Source: Rhizobacter sp. (GTDB taxonomy: Bacteria; Pseudomonadota; Gammaproteobacteria; Burkholderiales; Burkholderiaceae_C). Taken from it: DNA of 40,808 bases. The position numbers were made by a program, and so were the translations under genes. Positions within the stretch are counted from its first letter, which is position 1; each line of letters opens with the position of its first letter. The notes under the pieces are model-generated. The model was not told the DNA's origin. It saw only the letters and a program-made list of their open reading frames with translations, and ran no database searches. Shown one piece after another: positions 24,463 to 33,320 of this stretch. The stretch lies in NCBI GenBank assembly GCA_025355745.1, contig JANXZA010000178.1, positions 1-40,808 on the forward strand. The letters run 5' to 3'.

Positions 24463-24866
24463 GTCTGTGGGTCCGTCCGTTTGTCGACACGAACGTACTG
24501 CTATATCTCCTGTCGGACGATGCGGCCAAGGCCAACCGGGCAGAGACACTGTTGACCAGGCGCATCGTGATCAACGTCCAGGTGCTGAACGAGTTCGCCA
24601 ACGTCGCGCGTCGCAAGATGCGCCATGACTGGAGCGTGATCGGGCAATCGCTCACAGACATTCGCCGCTTCGCCGAGGTCTGTCCATTGACGCTTGAAAC
24701 GCACCAGCGCGGCATTGCCTTGGCAAGCCGCTATCAGTTGAATGTCTATGACGCGATGATCGCCGCCTCTGCCCTGGAGGCCGGTTGTACGACGTTGGCA
24801 TCGGAAGACTTTTCTGCTGGCCAGCGACTCGACGGCACCCTGACGATCCGCAATCCCTTTGCTTGA
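24459..24866 (+). CDS. vapC: PIN-domain toxin VapC
   Basis: The 135-residue PIN ribonuclease has all four acidic positions: D10 (PFVDTNVLLYLL), E45 (QVLNEFANV), D98 (NVYDAMIAASA) and D117 (LASEDFSAG). FVDTNVLLYLL and YDAMIAA place it in a VapC group that pairs with AbrB-type antitoxins. Codon use is less GC-biased than in parE and parC (for example CTATATCTC early in the gene), a hint of later acquisition. It ends 64 bp before parC on the same strand. Confidence 0.93.
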   Translation: MSLWVRPFVDTNVLLYLLSDDAAKANRAETLLTRRIVINVQVLNEFANVARRKMRHDWSVIGQSLTDIRRFAEVCPLTLETHQRGIALASRYQLNVYDAMIAASALEAGCTTLASEDFSAGQRLDGTLTIRNPFA

Positions 24867-24930
24867 GCAGCCCCTCAAGACGTCCGCACTGCGCCTGCGT
24901 TGACGCGGTTCTTTCGATCGAACTCGACGC

Positions 24931-27261
24931 ATGACTTCCGAACCTGATCTCTTCTCGCCATTGCCGGGTGATGACAACGGCAACGACAACGGCGCCGCCG
25001 TCGGCCTGGCCGACTACGCCGAGCGTGCCTACCTCGAATACGCATTGAGCGTCGTGAAGGGCCGCGCGCTGCCCGATGTGTGCGACGGCCAGAAGCCGGT
25101 GCAGCGCCGCATCCTGTATTCGATGGAGCGCATGGGCCTGGCCTTCACGACTGCCAGCGGCCCGAAGGCGGTGAAGAGCGCGCGCGTCGTCGGCGATGTG
25201 CTGGGCAAGTTCCACCCGCATGGCGACACGGCGGCCTACGACGCAATGGTGCGCATGGCGCAAGACTTTTCGCAGCGCTACCCGCTCGTTGACGGCCAGG
25301 GCAACTTCGGTTCGCGCGACGGCGACGGCGCCGCGGCGATGCGCTACACCGAAGCACGGCTGGCGCCGATCACGCGCCTGTTGCTCGACGAGATCGACGA
25401 AGGCACGGTCGACTTCCAGCCCAATTACGACGGCTCGACCGAAGAGCCGCGCCAGCTCCCGGCGCGCCTCCCGTTCGTGCTGCTGAACGGCGCGAGCGGC
25501 ATCGCCGTCGGCCTGGCCACCGAGGTACCGAGCCACAACCTGCGCGAGGTCGCGGCCGCGGCCGTGGCATTGATCCGCAACGAGCAACTCTCGGACGATG
25601 AGTTCGCGTTGCTGATCCCCGGCCCTGACTACCCCGGCGGCGGCCAGATCATCAGCGAGGCCGCCGACATCCGCGCCGCCTATGCCTCGGGCCGCGGCAG
25701 CCTGAAGGTGCGCGCTCGCTGGAAGATCGAAGAGCTGGCGCGTGGCCAGTGGCAGCTCGTCGTCACCGAGTTGCCGCCCGGCGCCAGTTCGCAGCGCGTG
25801 CTGGAAGAGATCGAGGAGCTGACGAACCCGAAGGTGAAGGCCGGCAAGAAGGCGCTCAGCACCGATCAGCAGGCGCTCAAGACCAGCGTGCTCGGCGTGC
25901 TCGATGCGGTGCGCGACGAGTCGAACAAGGACGCGCTGGTGCGCCTCGTGTTCGAGCCGAAGACGCGCAGCATCTCGCAGCCCGAACTCATCACCATCCT
26001 GCTGGCGCACACCAGCCTGGAGTGCTCGGCGCCGATCAACCTGACGATGATCGGCGCCGATGGCCGGCCGTCGCAGAAGAGCCTGCGCCAGATCCTCGCC
26101 GAGTGGGTGGCGTTCCGCGCGGTGACCGTGCAGCGCCGCACCCGGCACCGGCTGGCGCGGGTGCTCGACCGCATCCATGTGCTCGAAGGCCGGCAGCTCG
26201 TGCTGCTCAACATCGACGAGGTGATCCGCATCATCCGCGCCGCCGACGAGCCGAAGGCGGCCCTCGTCGAACGCTTCGCGTTGAGCGACCGGCAGGCCGA
26301 AGACATTCTCGAAATCCGCCTGCGCCAGCTCGCGCGGCTCGAGGCGATCCGCATCGAGCAGGAGCTAACGGCGCTGCGTGTTGATCAGGGCAAGCTCGAC
26401 GACATCCTGAACAACCCGGCCGCGTTGAAGCGCACGGTCATCAAGGAAATCGAGGCCGATGCGAAGCAGCATGGCGACGAACGGCGCACCTTGATCCAGG
26501 CCGAGAAGAAGGCCGTGGCCGAGTTGAAGGTCGTCGATGAACCGGTCACCGTCGTCATCAGCCAGAAGGGCTGGGTGCGGGCGCTGAAGGGGCATGAGGT
26601 CGAGCCGGGCGGCCTGGCGTTCAAGGCCGGTGATGCGCTGCGCGACACCTTCGCGTGCCGCAGCGTCGATGCGCTGCTGGTGTTCGGCAACGTCGGGCGC
26701 GTCTACTCGACGCCGGTATCGGGCCTGCCGAGCGGGCGCGGCGATGGCCAGCCGATCACGAGCCTGATCGAGCTCGAGTCGGGCACGCAGGCGGCGCACT
26801 TTTATGCCGGCCCGATGCAGTCGACCTTGTTGCTCGCGGGCAGCGGCGGCTTCGGCTTGCTGGCACGCGTCGGCGATCTGCTGGCACGCCAGCGCGGCGG
26901 CAAGAGCTTCCTCAGCCTGGAGGATGGCGAGACCACGCTGGCGCCGAGCCGCGTCGATGCGCAGACCCAGGTGGCCTGCCTGTCGTCCACCGGCCGGCTG
27001 CTGGTGTTTGGCCTGGACGAGCTGAAGCTGCAGGCCAACGGCGGGCGCGGTCTGACCTTGATCGACCTCGACGCGCAAGACGCACTCGTCAGCATCACGG
27101 CACTCAGTGATGCGCTGCGAGTCATCGGCACCGGCCGCGGCGGCAAGCCGCGCGACGAGGTGTTGAAAGGGGCGGCGTTGGCGCTGCACGTGAATCGGCG
27201 CGCCCGCAAGGGCAAGGCGCTCGGCGGGACGATGAAAGCCACGCAGCTCATGCCGGGCTGA
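24931..27261 (+). CDS. parC: DNA topoisomerase IV subunit A
   Basis: ParC is the DNA-cutting subunit of topoisomerase IV. The 776-residue length is close to E. coli ParC (752). The active-site tyrosine is in [10 protein letters not shown] (Y139). The quinolone-resistance region reads [12 protein letters not shown], so the E. coli Ser80 and Glu84 positions are T100 and D104, both conservative. The long coiled-coil region (about residues 370-500) is followed by a C-terminal beta-pinwheel domain of about 250 residues that lacks a GyrA box by eye. The partner parE lies upstream; the acyl-CoA ligase and toxin-antitoxin genes intervene. After the stop a short hairpin (27287-27304) has no T-run. Confidence 0.96.
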   Translation: MTSEPDLFSPLPGDDNGNDNGAAVGLADYAERAYLEYALSVVKGRALPDVCDGQKPVQRRILYSMERMGLAFTTASGPKAVKSARVVGDVLGKFHPHGDTAAYDAMVRMAQDFSQRYPLVDGQGNFGSRDGDGAAAMRYTEARLAPITRLLLDEIDEGTVDFQPNYDGSTEEPRQLPARLPFVLLNGASGIAVGLATEVPSHNLREVAAAAVALIRNEQLSDDEFALLIPGPDYPGGGQIISEAADIRAAYASGRGSLKVRARWKIEELARGQWQLVVTELPPGASSQRVLEEIEELTNPKVKAGKKALSTDQQALKTSVLGVLDAVRDESNKDALVRLVFEPKTRSISQPELITILLAHTSLECSAPINLTMIGADGRPSQKSLRQILAEWVAFRAVTVQRRTRHRLARVLDRIHVLEGRQLVLLNIDEVIRIIRAADEPKAALVERFALSDRQAEDILEIRLRQLARLEAIRIEQELTALRVDQGKLDDILNNPAALKRTVIKEIEADAKQHGDERRTLIQAEKKAVAELKVVDEPVTVVISQKGWVRALKGHEVEPGGLAFKAGDALRDTFACRSVDALLVFGNVGRVYSTPVSGLPSGRGDGQPITSLIELESGTQAAHFYAGPMQSTLLLAGSGGFGLLARVGDLLARQRGGKSFLSLEDGETTLAPSRVDAQTQVACLSSTGRLLVFGLDELKLQANGGRGLTLIDLDAQDALVSITALSDALRVIGTGRGGKPRDEVLKGAALALHVNRRARKGKALGGTMKATQLMPG

Positions 27262-27386
27262 ATCAGGTTTTTTCCTACAGGCTGCGGCGGTCGGGACTGA
27301 CCGCGCCGGTGCGGTGTCGCTGCTCCAATGAAAACTGATCTGCCGCTGCCGTGGCAGTCTCTTGTCACTGCACCGAAGGACGCACC

Positions 27387-27929
27387 ATGAGCCAGGACCA
27401 CGACCTCAACAACGACCACGATCACGACCACGCACAGACCGATTCGAGGGCCAAGCTCTGGGACCTGATCAAGGACATCCGCTTCGCGATGTTCACCACC
27501 CGCCACGGCAACGGCCACCTTCACTCGCGGCCGATGACGACCCAGAACTCGCACCTCGACGAAGACCGCAACCTGTGGTTCTTCATGTCCCGCAAGGGCG
27601 AGCCGGTGGCGGATATTGGCGTCGACGCCACGGTGAACGTCAGCTATGCCGATCCGGGCGAGGACAGCTATGTGTCGGTGTCGGGCACTGCCGCTGTGGT
27701 CAACGACATGGCGAAGAAGCAGCAGCTCTGGTCGAAGCTCGCAGCGGCCTGGTTCCCCGGCGGTGCGGCCGACCCCGATTTGGCGCTGGTGTGCGTGACC
27801 ATCAGCCATGCCAACTACTGGGACGTGGAGGAAAGCAAGATCGTGCAGCTTTACCAGATGGCCAAGGCCGCGTTCACCGGCAAGCCGCCGACCCGGCTCG
27901 GCGAGCAGGCCGAGATCAGGATGGGTTGA
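27387..27929 (+). CDS. Pyridoxamine 5'-phosphate oxidase-like general stress protein
   Basis: The 180-residue protein matches the split-barrel flavin-binding family of general stress protein 26 (PNPOx-like). Typical segments are LWDLIKDIRFAMFTT, HSRPMTTQ, LWFFMSRKGEPVADI and VNVSYADPGEDSYVSVSG. It probably binds FMN or F420-like cofactor rather than making PLP; the substrate is not known. The N-terminus has an unusual run of alternating Asp/Asn and His (DHDLNNDHDHDH) before the domain, possibly metal-binding. ATG 27387 has GAAGGA 6 bases upstream. A transglutaminase-like gene follows after 31 bp and may share the transcript. Confidence 0.88.
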   Translation: MSQDHDLNNDHDHDHAQTDSRAKLWDLIKDIRFAMFTTRHGNGHLHSRPMTTQNSHLDEDRNLWFFMSRKGEPVADIGVDATVNVSYADPGEDSYVSVSGTAAVVNDMAKKQQLWSKLAAAWFPGGAADPDLALVCVTISHANYWDVEESKIVQLYQMAKAAFTGKPPTRLGEQAEIRMG

Positions 27930-27960
27930 ACGAGCCGGCTAGAACGAAGAAGGCTGCGCT

Positions 27961-28842
27961 GTGTTGGTCCTGTTCGACATCACCCACACCACCCACTACC
28001 GCTACCACCAACCGGTGCAGCTCGGTGAGCACCGGGTGATGTTCCGGCCGCGCGGCAGCCACGACCTGCGGGTGTTGGCGACCGACATGCAGGTGACGCC
28101 CGAACCGCTCGACATCCGGCTGATTCAGGATGTGTATTCGAACTCGGTGGCCCTCGTGCAACCGCAAAGCCCGGCCAGCGAATTGAAGGTCGAGTGCTCG
28201 TTCTCGGTCGAGCACACTGGCACGCGCGCGCTCGACCTGCCGCTGAACCCGCAGGCCTTGCAGCACCCGTTCGCCTACAGCGACGAAGATCGCATTGCGC
28301 TCCAGCATTACCTGCTGCCGTACTACGACGATCCGACCGGTGAGCTGAACGCCTGGGCGCGCCAGTTCATCCGCAGCGACGGCCCGACCGGCACGCGCGA
28401 GTTGCTGGTCGACATGACGCAATCCATCCGCAACTCGATGCTTTATCTCGCGCGCTTCGGCGAAGGTGTGCAGACGCCTTACGAGACCATCCGGTTTCAG
28501 TCCGGGACCTGTCGCGACTTCGCCACCCTGATGATCGAAGCGGTGCGCCTGCTCGGCTATGCGGCGCGCTTCGTCTCGGGTTATCTGTACACGCCGTGGC
28601 TCGACACCGGCAACGCAACGTACGCCGGTGCGGGTGCCACCCACGCCTGGGTTCAGGTGTACCTGCCGGGGGCCGGCTGGATCCCGTTCGATCCGACCAA
28701 CAACCTGATCGGCGGCACCGATTTGATCCGCGTCGGCGTGGCCCGCCATGCCAGCCTGGCTTCGCCGGTCAGCGGCTCATGGCACGGCTTCCCGGGTGAC
28801 TTTGCCGGCATGTTTGTCGACGTGCAGGTGCGCCGGATCTAG
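27961..28842 (+). CDS. Transglutaminase-like cysteine protease/ligase fold protein
   Basis: The 293-residue protein has an N-terminal beta-sandwich (FDITHTTHYRYHQPVQLGEH) and a C-terminal transglutaminase core. The papain-like triad is C184 (SGTCRDFATLM), H228 (THAWVQVYLPGAGW) and D244 (FDPTNN), so it should be active as a protease, amidase or transferase. It is cytoplasmic by eye; no signal is present. The start is GTG 27961 with GAAGG upstream. The family (COG1305) often travels with alpha-E, circularly permuted ATP-grasp and Anbu genes, and two such genes lie 4.5 kb downstream. It is similar in its N-terminal part to the first 120 residues of the large transglutaminase/DUF2126 protein at 35936. 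Confidence 0.9.
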   Translation: MLVLFDITHTTHYRYHQPVQLGEHRVMFRPRGSHDLRVLATDMQVTPEPLDIRLIQDVYSNSVALVQPQSPASELKVECSFSVEHTGTRALDLPLNPQALQHPFAYSDEDRIALQHYLLPYYDDPTGELNAWARQFIRSDGPTGTRELLVDMTQSIRNSMLYLARFGEGVQTPYETIRFQSGTCRDFATLMIEAVRLLGYAARFVSGYLYTPWLDTGNATYAGAGATHAWVQVYLPGAGWIPFDPTNNLIGGTDLIRVGVARHASLASPVSGSWHGFPGDFAGMFVDVQVRRI

Positions 28843-28887
28843 CGACTCGCGCGCGGCACGTTCCTGTCCCGGCACGATGCGCGAACC

Positions 28888-29516
28888 TCAGTCTGATTTG
28901 CAGCGCGCCTTGTAATTCGCCTCGAAGAGTTCGAGGTCGCGCTGCTCACCCGCGTTCATGGTGGCCGCGCGCTGGCGCTTGCCGGCCAGGATGCGCAACA
29001 TCTCGTGGCATTGCTCACTGCCCAGCTTCACCAGATCGGCCTGCGCGGTGCGCGAAGCCGCCGCGTGCTGGCGCTGCTCGCGCTCCCGCCCCAAATCGTC
29101 CTGCATGCGGCGGTGGGCCAGTTGCTCGTCTTCACTGCAGCGCTTGCGACAGTCGGCAGTCAACTCCGACATCGCGGCCCCCTTCAGGCTGCGGGTCGGG
29201 CCGGTGCGCATGGCGTCGTTCAGCTGCGCGCATTCCGGGCTCAGGTAGCGAAGCACATCCGGAGCTTGGCGAGCGCCGGCAAGGCGCTGCCGTCGTACGC
29301 ACGCGGCATCTGGCCCTGTGTGTTGCCAAGGGCGCCGAGCTGGGTGCGGCCAGAGGTGTCGCATGGTCGGTCGCTGATGATGGCGCTCGAGCCCCGGCCA
29401 CAGCGGTAGGTGCTCTGGCCAACTGCCGGTAGGCTCGCAGCGGCGAGTGCCGCCAGCAGAACCAGGGTCAGCAAGGCCGGCGCGCTCGACCCCGGCGCTG
29501 TGATCCGCAATCTCAA
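28888..29516 (-). pseudogene. DUF4124-like secreted protein gene with apparent frameshift
   Basis: The reading frame from TTG 29516 (GGAG 6 bases upstream) gives a signal peptide (ALLTLVLLAALAAASLPAVG) and a DUF4124-like start, TYRCGRGSSAIISDRPCD, but meets TGA at 29241 after 91 residues. The other frame continues without a stop to 28888 with a coherent charged helical domain (YLSPECAQLNDAM onward, ending YKARCKSD). Joining them near 29265, as if one G were missing in CAAGCTCC, restores one 209-residue protein. So this is a broken gene, a sequencing error or, less likely, programmed frameshifting. It follows dsbB by 13 bp, as the last gene of the ridA-dsbB run. Function is unknown. Confidence 0.72.
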
Positions 29517-29529
29517 GCATCACTCCGTT

Positions 29530-30048
29530 TCATTGGAATCGAGCCTGTCCGCGCTGCCGCAGCACTGCCAGCAAGGCCAACCCGACGGCCGCGAACAGCG
29601 CCAGGCTCCACAGGTCGTACGAGATTCCGAGCAGGCTCACGGCCGCATCCGCACAACTCGCGCGGGCCGAGAACACATCGGGCCACAGGCTGTCGAGTTG
29701 CAGCCAGCCGCTGACGATCTTGTCGGCCAGCGTCTGTTTGCAAGACGCCGATGCCGCCGCCTGAAAGTGCTGCCACAACGCAGCCGCCACGCCGGCAAGG
29801 GCCAGCAGCAGGCCCAGGCCCGCAGCCACGCGCCTGCCGGTGGCGTTGCGCCACAGCAAGCCGATGCCGCAGGCGAGCGCGATGGCCAGATAGATCACGC
29901 GCTGCAGCACGCACCACGGGCAGGGCTGCATGTCGAACACGTGTTGCGACACCAGCGCCGCGCCCACCGCCGCCACGCACAGCAGCGCCACCGCTGCGAG
30001 CATCCACCGACCGCGGCCCCGCTCGGCCGATCGGTACAAGGCCGCCAT
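29530..30048 (-). CDS. dsbB: Disulfide bond formation protein B
   Basis: DsbB is the inner-membrane quinone reductase that re-oxidises periplasmic DsbA. The 172-residue protein has four hydrophobic helices (about residues 15-34, 47-65, 73-92 and 146-166). The first redox pair is QPCPWC (C43, C46) and the second, in the larger periplasmic loop, is C103 (SCKQTL) and C132 (ASCADA). These match the four essential cysteines of E. coli DsbB. ATG 30048 shares its A with the ridA stop (TGATG), so translation is coupled. No dsbA is in the window; the TlpA-like protein at 4580 is another periplasmic thiol enzyme. Confidence 0.95.
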   Translation of the reverse strand: MAALYRSAERGRGRWMLAAVALLCVAAVGAALVSQHVFDMQPCPWCVLQRVIYLAIALACGIGLLWRNATGRRVAAGLGLLLALAGVAAALWQHFQAAASASCKQTLADKIVSGWLQLDSLWPDVFSARASCADAAVSLLGISYDLWSLALFAAVGLALLAVLRQRGQARFQ

Positions 30049-30530
30049 CAACCGACCTGCACGATCAACTCGATCTCCACGCACGCGCCCATCGGCAACT
30101 GCGCCACACCAAAGGCGCTGCGCGCGTGGGCGCCGCGTTCGCCGAAGACCTCGCCAAGCAACTCGGAGCAGCCGTTCGTCACCAGGTGGTGTTCGGTGTA
30201 GTCGGGCGCGCTGTTCACCAGGCTCAGCACCTTGACGATGCGCTCGATCTTGTTCAGGTCGCCGACGGCCGCGTGCAAGGTGCCCAGCAGGTCGATCGCG
30301 ATCGCGCGGGCCGCCTGCTTGCCGGTGGCAGTGGTCATGTCGCGCCCGAGCTGGCCGACCCAGGGCTTGCCGTCGTGGCGGGCAATGTGGCCGGAGATGA
30401 ACACGAGGTTGCCGCTGCGAACGAACGGCACGTAGGCAGCAGCGGGGATCGCCAGCGGCGGCAAGGTGATGCCGAGCTGCGTCAGGCGGTCGTAGACCGA
30501 GCCGGGGGCCGAGTTGGTGAGCGGTGGCAT
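30048..30530 (-). CDS. RidA/YjgF-family protein
   Basis: Members of this family hydrolyse reactive enamines and imines made by PLP enzymes; others have lost that activity. The 160-residue protein has the trimeric chorismate-mutase-like fold signature: SVYDRLTQLGITLPP, SGNLVFISGHIA, IKVL-like strand VKVLSLVNSAPDYTEHH and AFGVAQLPMGACVEIELI. It is longer at the N-terminus than E. coli RidA (128) and belongs to the group with AQLP-MGACVEIE. The catalytic Arg of true RidA (near position 105) is not evident, so activity is uncertain. It is the first gene of the minus run and diverges from comEC with 48 bp between starts. Confidence 0.88.
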   Translation of the reverse strand: MPPLTNSAPGSVYDRLTQLGITLPPLAIPAAAYVPFVRSGNLVFISGHIARHDGKPWVGQLGRDMTTATGKQAARAIAIDLLGTLHAAVGDLNKIERIVKVLSLVNSAPDYTEHHLVTNGCSELLGEVFGERGAHARSAFGVAQLPMGACVEIELIVQVG

Positions 30531-30566
30531 GGGTTTGCAGCGGGTGGGTGGCGGGTGGACAAATCC

Positions 30567-30572
30567 TACACT
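30567..30572 (+). promoter_or_regulatory. Possible -10 box just upstream of comEC
   Basis: TACACT lies 6 bases before the comEC ATG with no ribosome site between them, as at parE and roxA. No good -35 box is seen at 17 bp. Tentative. Confidence 0.3.
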
Positions 30573-30578
30573 GCGTCG

Positions 30579-33056
30579 ATGCAGGCCAGCATGGACATCG
30601 GGTGGCGCCTGGCCGGCCTGATGCTGGCCTGGGTCGCGGGCGTGGCGCTGCACCTTCAGCAAGCGCCGCTTGCGCCGCCCGGCGTGTGCGCGGCGGCCAG
30701 CGCCGGTGGCGTGCTGGCGCTGGGGTTCGGCTGGCGCACGCGGCATGCCTTCGTGCTCGCCTTGTTCGGCGCGGCGCTGCTCGCCTGGGGCGCCAGTGGT
30801 TGGCGTGCCAACACGGTGCTGGCCGACGCTTTGCCGGCCGTGCTGGAAGGGCAGGACCTGGCGGTCACCGGCGTCATCACCAGCCTGCCGCAGCGCAGCG
30901 CCTCGGGCCTGCGGTTTCGCTTCGAGGTCGAAGCGGCCACGCAAGGCGGGCAGCCGGTGAACATACCGGCATTGCTCGCACTCGGCTGGTACGCCGGCTT
31001 CCACGAAGACGCGGCCGCGAGCCAGCCGCGCGGCGAGTTGCGCGCCGGCCAGCGCTGGCGCTTTACGCTGCGGCTGCGCCAGCCGCATGGCAACCTGAAC
31101 CCGCATGGTTTCGACTATGAATTGAACCTGTTCGAGCAAGGCGTGCGCGCCACCGGCTATGTGCGCGACGCACCGCCGCCCGAGCTCTTGCACCGCGCGG
31201 CAGGCTACCCGGTCGAGCGCCTGCGCCAGCGCGTGCGCGACGCCATCGAGGCCAGCGTTCCCGACCGCCGCGCCGCCGGCGTGCTGGCGGCGCTGGCGGT
31301 GGGCGATCAAGGCGCGATCGAACGCGAAGACTGGGACCTTTACCGCAACACCGGCATCGCCCACCTGGTGTCGATCAGCGGCTTGCACATCACGATGTTC
31401 GCGTGGCTCGCCGGCGCGCTGGTGGCCGTGCTGTGGCGGCGCAGTTCGCGCGCGATGCTGTGGCTGGCGGTGCCGCAGGCGGCGCGCTGGGGCGGGCTGA
31501 TGTTCGCCAGCGCCTACGCGGTGTTCTCGGGCTGGGGCGTGCCTTCGCAGCGCACCATCTGGATGCTCGCCAGCGTGACCCTGCTGCAGGCGCTCGGCCT
31601 GCGCTGGCCCTGGTTGCTGGTGCTGCTGATGGCAGCGGTGGTGGTCACCGCCATCGACCCGTGGGCGCTGATGCAGGCCGGCTTCTGGTTGTCGTTCGTC
31701 GCGGTGGGGCTGCTGATGGCATCGTCGAATTCGGCGTCGTCGGCCGCGGCGACCCCGGCCCGCAGTGGCGCCGACCCGCGCGAGCCAGCGACCGGCTGGC
31801 GCCGCTGGCCCGCGCGCCTGTGGACCACAGTGCGCACCGACCTGCGCACCCAGGTCATCGCCACCCTCGGCCTGACGCCGCTGACCCTGGTGTTCTTCCA
31901 GCAAGTCTCGGTGATCGGCTTCGCCGCCAACCTGATCGCCATTCCTGTGATCACGCTCGTGATCACGCCGCTGGCCTTGCTCGGCGTGGCGCTGGTGCCG
32001 CTGTGGGCCGTCGGTGCCTGGGTCGTGCAGCAACTCAACACCGTGCTGAGCTGGCTCGCGGCGCTGCCCGGTGCCGTGTGGACGGTGCCGGCCGCGCCGG
32101 TCTGGGCCCAGTGGGCCGGCATCGTCGGCGCCGTGTTGATGGTGATGCCGCTGCCGTGGCGCGCCCGGTTGCTGGCGTTGCCGCTCGCCGTGCCCTTGTT
32201 GATGCCGCCGCGCGACTTTCCCGCAGATGGCCGATTCGACCTGATCGCCGTCGACGTCGGGCAGGGCACATCGGTGCTGGTGCGCACCCGTTCGCACCTG
32301 CTTGTCTTCGATGCCGGCCCGCAATATTCGCGCGACAGCGACGCCGGCCAGCGGGTGCTGCTGCCGTTGCTGCGCGGCCGCGGCGAGGCCCGCATCGACC
32401 GCCTCGTGCTCAGCCACCGCGACCTCGACCACGTCGGCGGCGCGAAGTCCTTGTTGACCGCGCTGAAGGTCGATGAACTGCACAGCTCGCTCGAAGCCGG
32501 GCACCCGCTGCGCGCGTTGATTGGCACGCGAGGCGGCGTCGATGTGCGCTGCGCGGCGGGCCAGTCGTGGGTCTGGGACGGCGTGCAGTTCGAGGTGCTG
32601 CGGCCCGACATCACCGACTACGACCGCACTCTGAAGACCAATGCCATGTCGTGCGTGCTGCGGGTCAGCGAGCCGCGGGCCGGCGGCCACAGCGTGCTGC
32701 TCACCGGTGACATCGAGCGTGAGCAGGAAGCCGCGCTCGTCAGCGCGCAGGGCGAGCGGCTGCGCAGCGAGGTGCTGATCGTGCCGCACCACGGCAGCCG
32801 TACCTCATCGACCGGCGCGTTCCTCGACGCGGTGGCGCCCAAGCTCGCAGTCTTCCAGGCGGGTTACCGGAACCGCTTCGGCCACCCTGCGCCAGACGTG
32901 CTGGCGCGTTACCGCGAGCGCGGCATCGCCATCGTCACCAGCCCGCAGTGCGGTGCCTGGCAATGGCGCGCTGCGGCCGCAACCAGCGCCGACGGGGTTT
33001 GTCAGCGTGACGCGGTGCGGCGCTACTGGCACCATCGCAGCGCGGCGCCCGAATAG
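30579..33056 (+). CDS. comEC: DNA uptake channel ComEC/Rec2
   Basis: ComEC carries single-stranded DNA across the inner membrane in natural transformation. The 825-residue protein has three parts: an N-terminal DUF4131 region with hydrophobic segments and a soluble insert (to about residue 200), the Competence membrane domain with the signature SISGLHI (265-271) and many helices (to about 500), and a C-terminal metallo-beta-lactamase domain. In that domain LSHRDLDHVGG (611 onward), LLTGDIE and VPHHGSRTSS keep the metal ligands, so it may be an active nuclease. I start at ATG 30579; ATG 30591 is an alternative. The frame is open far upstream, but only as a shadow of the minus-strand genes. No pilus genes are nearby. 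Confidence 0.94.
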   Translation: MQASMDIGWRLAGLMLAWVAGVALHLQQAPLAPPGVCAAASAGGVLALGFGWRTRHAFVLALFGAALLAWGASGWRANTVLADALPAVLEGQDLAVTGVITSLPQRSASGLRFRFEVEAATQGGQPVNIPALLALGWYAGFHEDAAASQPRGELRAGQRWRFTLRLRQPHGNLNPHGFDYELNLFEQGVRATGYVRDAPPPELLHRAAGYPVERLRQRVRDAIEASVPDRRAAGVLAALAVGDQGAIEREDWDLYRNTGIAHLVSISGLHITMFAWLAGALVAVLWRRSSRAMLWLAVPQAARWGGLMFASAYAVFSGWGVPSQRTIWMLASVTLLQALGLRWPWLLVLLMAAVVVTAIDPWALMQAGFWLSFVAVGLLMASSNSASSAAATPARSGADPREPATGWRRWPARLWTTVRTDLRTQVIATLGLTPLTLVFFQQVSVIGFAANLIAIPVITLVITPLALLGVALVPLWAVGAWVVQQLNTVLSWLAALPGAVWTVPAAPVWAQWAGIVGAVLMVMPLPWRARLLALPLAVPLLMPPRDFPADGRFDLIAVDVGQGTSVLVRTRSHLLVFDAGPQYSRDSDAGQRVLLPLLRGRGEARIDRLVLSHRDLDHVGGAKSLLTALKVDELHSSLEAGHPLRALIGTRGGVDVRCAAGQSWVWDGVQFEVLRPDITDYDRTLKTNAMSCVLRVSEPRAGGHSVLLTGDIEREQEAALVSAQGERLRSEVLIVPHHGSRTSSTGAFLDAVAPKLAVFQAGYRNRFGHPAPDVLARYRERGIAIVTSPQCGAWQWRAAAATSADGVCQRDAVRRYWHHRSAAPE

Positions 33057-33098
33057 ACTGGGATGGTGAGAGCCGAGAGGTTCGTTTGAAATTCAACA

Positions 33099-33223
33099 GC
33101 CAACTCGCTTACCGCAGAGGCGCAGAGGGCGCAGAGGAAGCGCAGAGATGAAATCAAGCTGGAATTCTTTGCATTCCTCTGCGGTTCTCCGCGTCCTCTG
33201 CGCCTCGGCGGTGGTGAGTTTGG
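33099..33223. repeat. CGCAGAG-unit inverted-repeat element, copy 3
   Basis: The left arm starts GCCAACTCGCTTACCGCAGA and continues with CGCAGAG units at 33123, 33131 and 33141. The right arm (about 33174-33223) is the near reverse complement ending GGTGAGTTTGG. The loop of about 28 bp is AT-rich. It occupies half of the 264-bp gap between comEC and the ATP-grasp gene; the remaining 97 bp show only the ribosome site of the latter. Confidence 0.87.
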
Positions 33224-33320
33224 GGTTTCAAGGGGGCGACCCATTCCACTTGAACAACTCTCCGGCCCTGAGCCGCTCGTGGCCTGAATGTTGCTACCCT
33301 TCCAGCGAGGAGAAATGCCG

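Noticed and set aside
27287..27304. Hairpin GCGGTC/GACCGC after parC as a terminator
   Set aside because: The stem is only 6 bp and no T-run follows; the T-run at 27268-27273 lies before it, not after.
30048..32792. ridA fused to a 750-codon N-terminal extension opposite comEC
   Set aside because: The extension is antisense to comEC and Arg/His/Gln-rich without domains; the family start at 30530 gives a normal RidA protein.
33099..33223. Repeat elements as ordinary terminators
   Set aside because: They are about 120 bp with long imperfect arms and no T-run after the stem, and copy 4 lies inside a gene run. Some terminating effect cannot be excluded.
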